From positions 1 through 16,302 of the forward strand of contig NZ_JAUMTY010000008.1 of assembly GCF_030530965.1 (NCBI RefSeq): a DNA stretch of 16,302 nucleotides, in the 5' to 3' direction. Source of the stretch: Corynebacterium sp. Lineage in GTDB: Bacteria > Actinomycetota > Actinomycetes > Mycobacteriales > Mycobacteriaceae. The translations under genes and the position numbers were made by a program. Under the pieces are notes generated by a model. That model saw only the letters and a list, made by a program, of their open reading frames with translations, was not told the DNA's origin and did no database searches. Of this stretch, positions 15,258 to 16,302 are shown piece after piece (the stretch's first letter is position 1; each line of letters opens with the position of its first letter).

Positions 15258-15842
15258 CTAGACATCCTGGCCATTAATAATGGCCTTGACCAGTGCTTTA
15301 ACGTTATCGCGAACTTCACGGCTGATGCGCATGAAGTCGTCGTCGTTCTCTGCCACAGGGTCTGGGATGTCTGGGCCGTGGGCGTCGAGTATCTCTTTGC
15401 CGGCGCGGGTAGCACGAAGGTGCGCGATGTCGTCGGGGAAGCGGACTGAATCGATCGCCGACCAGGCTGCGAGTTGCCTCAGTGTTGCTGCTTTCTTGAG
15501 GAGGGCGGGTGCGATGCGGAGTGCGTGTTCGACGTGGGCGATTTCCATACCGACGACGATGTCCGCGCCCGCGAGGGCTGCCCTGTTGAGGCGCGTTGAG
15601 GAGAAGCCGTCGGCGTTAATGCCCTCTTCGGCGAGGAAGCGTAACGCCCGGGGATCCATGGGCGTTCCGCGGTGCGCGTGTGTTCCCGCGCTGGCGAATT
15701 CGAGTTCCGGTAAGGGTGAATCAGCTGGTTGCGGGCCCTTTGTCTTCGCCTGGGCGGCGAGTTCATTGGCAAACGAACGCGCGACATATTCGGCCACGGG
15801 CGACCGGCATTGGTTACCGGTGCAGACGAAGACGATCTTCAT
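15258..15842 (-). CDS. Low-molecular-weight protein-tyrosine phosphatase (Wzb/Ptp type)
   Basis: Cytosolic phosphatase removing phosphate from tyrosines, typically of a BY-kinase controlling polysaccharide chain length. The N-terminal P-loop is CTGNQCRS (Cys7 nucleophile, Arg13, Ser14). The general-acid loop is DIPDPVAEN, with Asp161 in the usual Asp-Pro. SAGTHAHRGTPMDPRAL (51-67) is also typical. At 194 residues it is longer than the common 145-160; extra residues lie at about 28-47 (Lys/Pro/Ala-rich) and around 104-145. ATG 15842 has GAGG closely upstream. Only 15 bases separate it from the stop of the upstream acidic protein, so both are probably one transcript. An arsenate reductase of the same fold is less likely because the DP loop and context fit a phosphatase. 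Confidence 0.92.
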   Translation of the reverse strand: MKIVFVCTGNQCRSPVAEYVARSFANELAAQAKTKGPQPADSPLPELEFASAGTHAHRGTPMDPRALRFLAEEGINADGFSSTRLNRAALAGADIVVGMEIAHVEHALRIAPALLKKAATLRQLAAWSAIDSVRFPDDIAHLRATRAGKEILDAHGPDIPDPVAENDDDFMRISREVRDNVKALVKAIINGQDV

Positions 15843-15857
15843 AGGCCTCTACCCTAG

Positions 15858-16302
15858 TCAGTCGTCCTTCCCGTCGCCCTTTTTAGCTTCCTCGGTGTCT
15901 TCGTTCTCAGCGACGGAGTCCTCGTCAGAGTCTGTGGACGTTGTGTCTTCGACGGTGTCGCTCCCGTTGGCTTCGGCCTCTGCGGTGTCCTCACTCGTAT
16001 CAGCCTGGACGGTCTCGTCGGCAGCATCCTCATCAACGTCGGCACTCGTCGCATCCTCGTCGGCACTCGTCGAATCCCCAACAGCGTCGTCCTCGGAGGT
16101 ATTACTCTCGTCGACATCCTGCTGCTCATCGACGTCGGCCTTGTTCAGACCGGCATCATCCTGCCCAGACTCATCCTTTTCAGTCTTCTCTTCATCACCG
16201 ACGCTGGTCGTCGAACTCCCGCTCGCCACCGAAGATGCAGGAGCCGCAGCCACAGCCGCAGCCTTATGTTCGCTTTCCGATTCGTACCTGGAGTAGGACC
16301 CC
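15858..16302 (-). CDS. C-terminal end of an acidic protein, possibly a BY-kinase (Wzc-like); 5' part outside window
   Basis: The frame is open from the right edge through 147 codons to TGA at 15858. It starts GSYSRYESESEHKAAAV and then becomes a disordered tail dominated by Asp, Glu, Ser, Thr, Ala and Val, ending KKGDGKDD. There is no start codon with a ribosome site inside the window (GTG 16251-16253 lacks one), so it is a fragment of a longer gene. Two tyrosines in SYSRYE and the phosphatase gene 15 bases downstream fit the C-terminal tyrosine cluster and operon position of a Wzc-type polysaccharide tyrosine autokinase. The kinase domain itself is not in the window, so this identity is inference. 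The very long acidic tail would be unusual for that family; a different envelope protein remains possible. Confidence 0.55.
   Translation of the reverse strand, partial: GSYSRYESESEHKAAAVAAAPASSVASGSSTTSVGDEEKTEKDESGQDDAGLNKADVDEQQDVDESNTSEDDAVGDSTSADEDATSADVDEDAADETVQADTSEDTAEAEANGSDTVEDTTSTDSDEDSVAENEDTEEAKKGDGKDD

Noticed and set aside
15280..16296. Long plus-strand open frame of 338 codons
   Set aside because: It lies antisense to the tyrosine phosphatase and the acidic protein. Its Ser/Ala/Val-rich content is what Asp/Glu/Ser-rich codons give on the opposite strand, and no ribosome site was seen.
1..16302. CRISPR arrays, tRNA or rRNA genes, insertion sequences, phage or toxin-antitoxin genes
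   Set aside because: No regular spaced repeats, no RNA gene signatures and no transposase, integrase or toxin-like frames were found on either strand.

Overview
The window comes from a high-GC Gram-positive actinobacterium, most likely Corynebacterium or a close relative in Mycobacteriales. The basis is moderately high GC with GTG as well as ATG starts, an MMPL transporter beside a PapA/condensation-type acyltransferase, and a low-molecular-weight tyrosine phosphatase following what looks like a BY-kinase tail. The species cannot be fixed from the sequence. Twelve protein genes are supported, two of them cut by the window edges. No rRNA, tRNA, CRISPR array, insertion sequence or phage gene was seen.

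Left block, minus strand (1-4354). This holds a glycerate 2-kinase (3' end outside the window), a secreted GH25 muramidase with an unrecognised C-terminal module and a Ser/Gly tail, and a tight pair: a single-pass membrane protein whose stop codon overlaps the start of a PrsW-type intramembrane protease (TAATG). The divergent gap 4355-4656 carries an AT-rich stretch, a short hairpin and a possible promoter.

Centre (4657-12103). A full-length M13 metallopeptidase without a signal peptide and a MOP-type (Wzx/MATE-like) flippase run on the plus strand. A PapA-like acyltransferase with an intact HHxxxDG motif runs on the minus strand. It is divergent from an MMPL-family lipid transporter on the plus strand. 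Flippase, acyltransferase and MMPL transporter together suggest assembly and export of an acylated envelope lipid or glycolipid. This is inference from neighbourhood, since the genes do not form one operon.

Right block, minus strand (12178-16302). A beta-glucoside/sucrose-family PTS permease in the order IIA-IIB-IIC is separated from the MMPL gene by a shared hairpin terminator. Upstream of it, a compact set reads: an acidic, Tyr-bearing C-terminal protein fragment entering from the right edge, then the tyrosine phosphatase, then a YdcF/DUF218 membrane protein. This resembles a Wzc/Wzb-type module controlling surface polysaccharide.

Most other open frames, including several of 200-340 codons, are antisense or out-of-frame shadows of these genes.
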